Part shown: in pieces, positions 61,575 to 64,000 of the stretch | Position numbering within the stretch: the first letter of the stretch is position 1 | Layout of the letters: every line of letters begins with the position of its first letter | Source of the DNA: Diplonema papillatum | Lineage: Eukaryota > Euglenozoa > Diplonemea > Diplonemida > Diplonemidae | DNA: 64,000 nt | Assembly: GCA_030068145.1 (NCBI GenBank) | Contig: JAPJBO010001101.1 | Span: forward strand, 1 to 64,000 | Direction: 5' to 3' | Notes under the pieces: generated by a model | What the model saw: the letters and a program-made list of their open reading frames with translations, nothing else | Database searches by the model: none | What the model was told of the DNA's origin: nothing | Made by a program: the position numbers and the translations under genes

Positions 61575-61890
61575 AGCATCACCAGAACCCGAACTTTGCT
61601 TCACCAGAACTTAGCTTCACCAGAACTTAGCTTCGCCCGAACTTTGCTTCGACCGAACTCAGCTGCGCCCGAACTCAGCTGCGCCCGAACTTTGCTTCAC
61701 CAGAACTTAGCTTCGCCCGAACTTTGCTTCATCTCACCAGAACTGAGCAGCGCGCTGAGCAGTGAGCTTCGTGCGAACTCTGCTTCGCCCGAACTCAGCT
61801 GCGCCCGAACTTTGCTTCCTTCGCCCGAACTTTGCTTCACCAGAACTTAGCTTCGCCGGAACTCTACTGTTTCCCGAACTTTATCTGCTG
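61575..61890 (+). repeat. ~17-bp minisatellite
   Basis: Alternating units CGCCCGAACTTTGCTTC and CACCAGAACTTAGCTT with some CTCAGCTG variants, about 18 copies. Confidence 0.9.
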
Positions 61891-62282
61891 CCTCCAGTCT
61901 CGCCCCGCGCCGGCCTTTAGCCGAGCGCACGTACTTCGAATCTAGAGGTTTGGTAAATTTTGGAATTTCAAATTGAGCTCTCTAGCGAGCTATCCCGCTT
62001 TTCTGGGAATCACCTATCCAGGGCATTTATCTAGGGTGTCGACTGAAGGGTAGTCTTCCTTTATTGTCGCGGTCTCAGACGGCAGTGACGGCGCAAGCCC
62101 TGCGCAGCCCCGTGTGTTACAAGACATGACATCTTCATACTATCCTTTGGCGAGCCTTTCTTCCTGGGCGACTCGTCGGCGATACGCAGAGCCAGAGGTG
62201 TTTCCATCTCTGTACGTAGTGTACGTGAGAGTTCTTCTTCGAAGACGTTTCCTGCGCGGTCGCCGAGGTACCAATATTTCTG
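61891..62282. other. No recognisable gene; upstream of the recombinase element
   Basis: Short frames only. Confidence 0.4.
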
Positions 62283-62370
62283 CTTCCCTGGAGACAGTAT
62301 TTGTTACAGCTAAAAAGAACGTTGGCAGCGGTTTAACCAAAACACATACAGGTTAAATCGCACAAACAAA
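62283..62370 (+). repeat. Leader of the tyrosine-recombinase element
   Basis: CTGCTTCCCTGGAGACAG to GGTTAAATCGCACAAAC; a solo copy lies at 25,512-25,608. ORF1 starts 18 bases after the end. Confidence 0.75.
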
Positions 62371-62387
62371 AATATTGCTCGTGCAGA

Positions 62388-63311
62388 ATGGCGGTTGACC
62401 TGAAGGCCTACGACTGGTCCCCCATCAAGGTGGTCCTCGCCCCCGAGGGATGGAACGCCGCCGACGAAGACCCTCATTGCTGCCTTGATTGTGGGAAGAT
62501 CCACATCAAGGGCTCTTTCTGCGCCATGTGCGGGAAGCGCGGCAGCGAAGCCTGCCTCAAAGGGTCATTACCCAAAGAGATTTCGCCCCGGTTCCTCGAG
62601 AACATGTCCGAGGACGGGTGGCTCTGCCCCTTTTGCCTGGTGTCACTACACCAAGATGGCTTAAGTGTCGAAGAGGAGCTCAAGCGCAGGGCCTCCCGTG
62701 ATCACGATCACGCCGGCCCTCCGGTAGTGGGACCAGAGGCCCTGCTACGCGATGTCGAGGATGGGCCCACCAAAACGGCCTTGCAGGCCGTCATTGCGCT
62801 CCTGTTTGCCCAGCAGACCCAGACCCCCGCCATCCCCGTCCCAGCCCCTCTGGTCAATACCGAGGCGGTTGATCCTCGCCGAGTCACGACTTGGTTGGCA
62901 GGATTGGAGACGGCGCAGGGGCGGCAGCTGATCCTGTCGGAGATCAAGGGGCGGTACGCGTACCACATGGTGCCCGAGAACCCCCACGACGCCGCTAGCT
63001 CAATAGACCATGAGAGGAGAATCCACTTCTCTACCCTGGAGGCTTTGATGCCCCTGGCGCACGGCTCGCCGGGTATCCTCCAGGCGGTGCACGCCATCAT
63101 GGTCCGCCTTGAGGCTCTCCGCCTGAAATGCCAGCACCCGAATGGCACGGAGTTCCAGGTGGCGTGGGAAACACGCTACGGGCTGATGGGCTACTCCGAC
63201 TTCACTAAGTCGGCCCTGGCCCAGGGTCAGAAAGCCATGTCGGAGCTGGCAAAAAAGGCCGACACCCGGGACGTCAAGAAGGAGAGCTCCTCGAAGAGGC
63301 AGCGGAGATGA
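62388..63311 (+). CDS. Zinc-binding first ORF of a tyrosine-recombinase retroelement or Crypton
   Basis: 307 residues. N-terminal zinc cluster: C32-x2-C35, C45-x2-C48, C56 and C80-x2-C83. The middle is helical (TALQAVIALLFAQQ, VTTWLAGLETAQGRQLILSE) and the C-terminus is basic (KKESSSKRQRR), suited to nucleic-acid binding or nuclear import. It stops at TGA 63,309-63,311, and the recombinase sequence continues in the same frame immediately after that stop. This suggests readthrough or re-initiation. An ATG overlapping the stop (ATGA, 63,308) opens another frame that picks up the recombinase only after a shift. Functional family is uncertain; gag-like is an inference. Confidence 0.6.
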   Translation: MAVDLKAYDWSPIKVVLAPEGWNAADEDPHCCLDCGKIHIKGSFCAMCGKRGSEACLKGSLPKEISPRFLENMSEDGWLCPFCLVSLHQDGLSVEEELKRRASRDHDHAGPPVVGPEALLRDVEDGPTKTALQAVIALLFAQQTQTPAIPVPAPLVNTEAVDPRRVTTWLAGLETAQGRQLILSEIKGRYAYHMVPENPHDAASSIDHERRIHFSTLEALMPLAHGSPGILQAVHAIMVRLEALRLKCQHPNGTEFQVAWETRYGLMGYSDFTKSALAQGQKAMSELAKKADTRDVKKESSSKRQRR

Positions 63312-64000
63312 AGTTCGGCGAACCCCACTGCCCCCTTGGGCATGCCGACAGAGGGCTTGTGGGCAGACGCGATGGCGAGGTCACTCCCTCGAAAGAAGGA
63401 TCACTCCTGTCCCGATCTAGACCGGTTTCAGCAGGATCAGGAGGCACTCCTCCTTGCCATGCAGAGGTGCTACAAGAGCAGCCCAGCCATGCTGTCCGTC
63501 GTGAGCCGCGCTCACAAGTACGCGCTGGAAGCCCGACGCTTTCACCCGACGCTGACCGACGAGGAGGCCTTCCTCATGTGGATGAATCGGAAGGCGGCCT
63601 TGATGTCGCCTCTGCTCTCCAGTACGTCACGTACTACCGGATGTCACGAGTGAACTGGATGAGCGCGTATCGCCGCTCGGTCAGACTTTCCATGGACAAG
63701 TTCGAGGACCGACGCACCCGCGATGCCGGGCGCACTCCGACCAAGGAGGAGATCCAGCAAGTGGTCTCACGGCGCGCCAACCTACACACCATGGCCCTGC
63801 GCTTCCAGTGGTCTACGGCTTGCCGTTTCATCGACCTTCAACGGGTTGATTGGACCACATGTGGACTGTGGACGCGCAACAGGTCATGATCCTGTTTGTC
63901 GGCGGAAAGACCGACCCTACCTCTCTAGGACAGGGTCTCTTACTGCCTCGAAGCGCCTTTTTGGAAATGGATCACTATCCATCGCCCCCCCATGGGGTCC
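63312..64000 (+). pseudogene. Tyrosine recombinase, frameshifted, cut by the window edge
   Basis: Three consecutive frames give: AMQRCYKSSPAMLSVVSRAH and FHPTLTDEEAFLMWMNRK (to 63,653); then YYRMSRVNWMSAYRRSVRLS, TPTKEEIQQVVSRRANLHTM and FQWSTACRFIDLQRVDWTT, where ACRFIDLQ fits the first catalytic Arg box; then MILFVGGKTDPTSLGQG, which fits the conserved Lys turn. The His-x-x-Arg and Tyr boxes lie beyond the window. Such enzymes insert DIRS, Ngaro and Crypton elements through circular DNA. Two frame changes (about 63,600-63,650 and 63,850-63,870) argue for decay, or for sequence errors. Confidence 0.7.

Overview
This window looks like nuclear DNA of a repeat-rich unicellular eukaryote. The evidence is GT-AG intron boundaries inside conserved domains, class III adenylyl cyclases with a receptor layout, LINE, DIRS/Ngaro-like and Penelope-like retroelement pieces, a pogo-like transposase, MITE-like hairpins and very long microsatellites. 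No operons, rRNA or convincing tRNA genes were seen. My best but weakly held guess is an alveolate or chromerid-type protist. The host lineage cannot be fixed from sequence alone.

Layout. 0-13 kb: an RNase H/zinc-finger retroelement end, a zinc-finger ORF broken by a 19-bp duplication, a 30-bp minisatellite, an internally deleted DIRS-like element, several small inverted-repeat elements and unrecognised coding relics. 13-18.5 kb: an intact receptor adenylyl cyclase (AC1), a duplicated piece of its tail, and a separate exon encoding a degenerate cyclase domain. 18.5-32 kb: repeats, hairpins, a frameshifted ubiquitin protease, a MITE, and a pair of inverted 30-bp arrays around a 13-bp array. 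32.6-38 kb: a second cyclase exon (AC2, 11-bp deletion), a minisatellite, a decayed pogo-like transposase and a LINE C-terminal relic. 39-45 kb: a Penelope-like RT relic split by (TAA)n, then a nearly complete LINE whose ORF2 starts with a 2A-like motif. 45.8-50 kb: a foldback-like element, dead LINE tails and repeats. 50-55.5 kb: two DIRS/Ngaro-like elements, the second apparently inserted in the (CT)n of the first. 55.7-61.1 kb: a third cyclase (AC3) whose two exons surround a 3.1-kb intron carrying a 2.4-kb inverted-repeat element with a 5-bp target duplication. 62.3-64 kb: a tyrosine-recombinase element running off the edge.

How the parts relate. Host genes are few: the cyclase family, the ubiquitin protease relic and some unknown exons. 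AC1 is the only cyclase with all catalytic residues in one open frame. AC2 and AC3 share exon sequence, the first bases of the intron and a 1.3-1.5 kb retroelement relic at similar distance, so they look like copies of one ancestral segment. Most other sequence is mobile DNA, much of it in families with several copies inside the window. Those copies allow empty-site and boundary comparisons without outside data.
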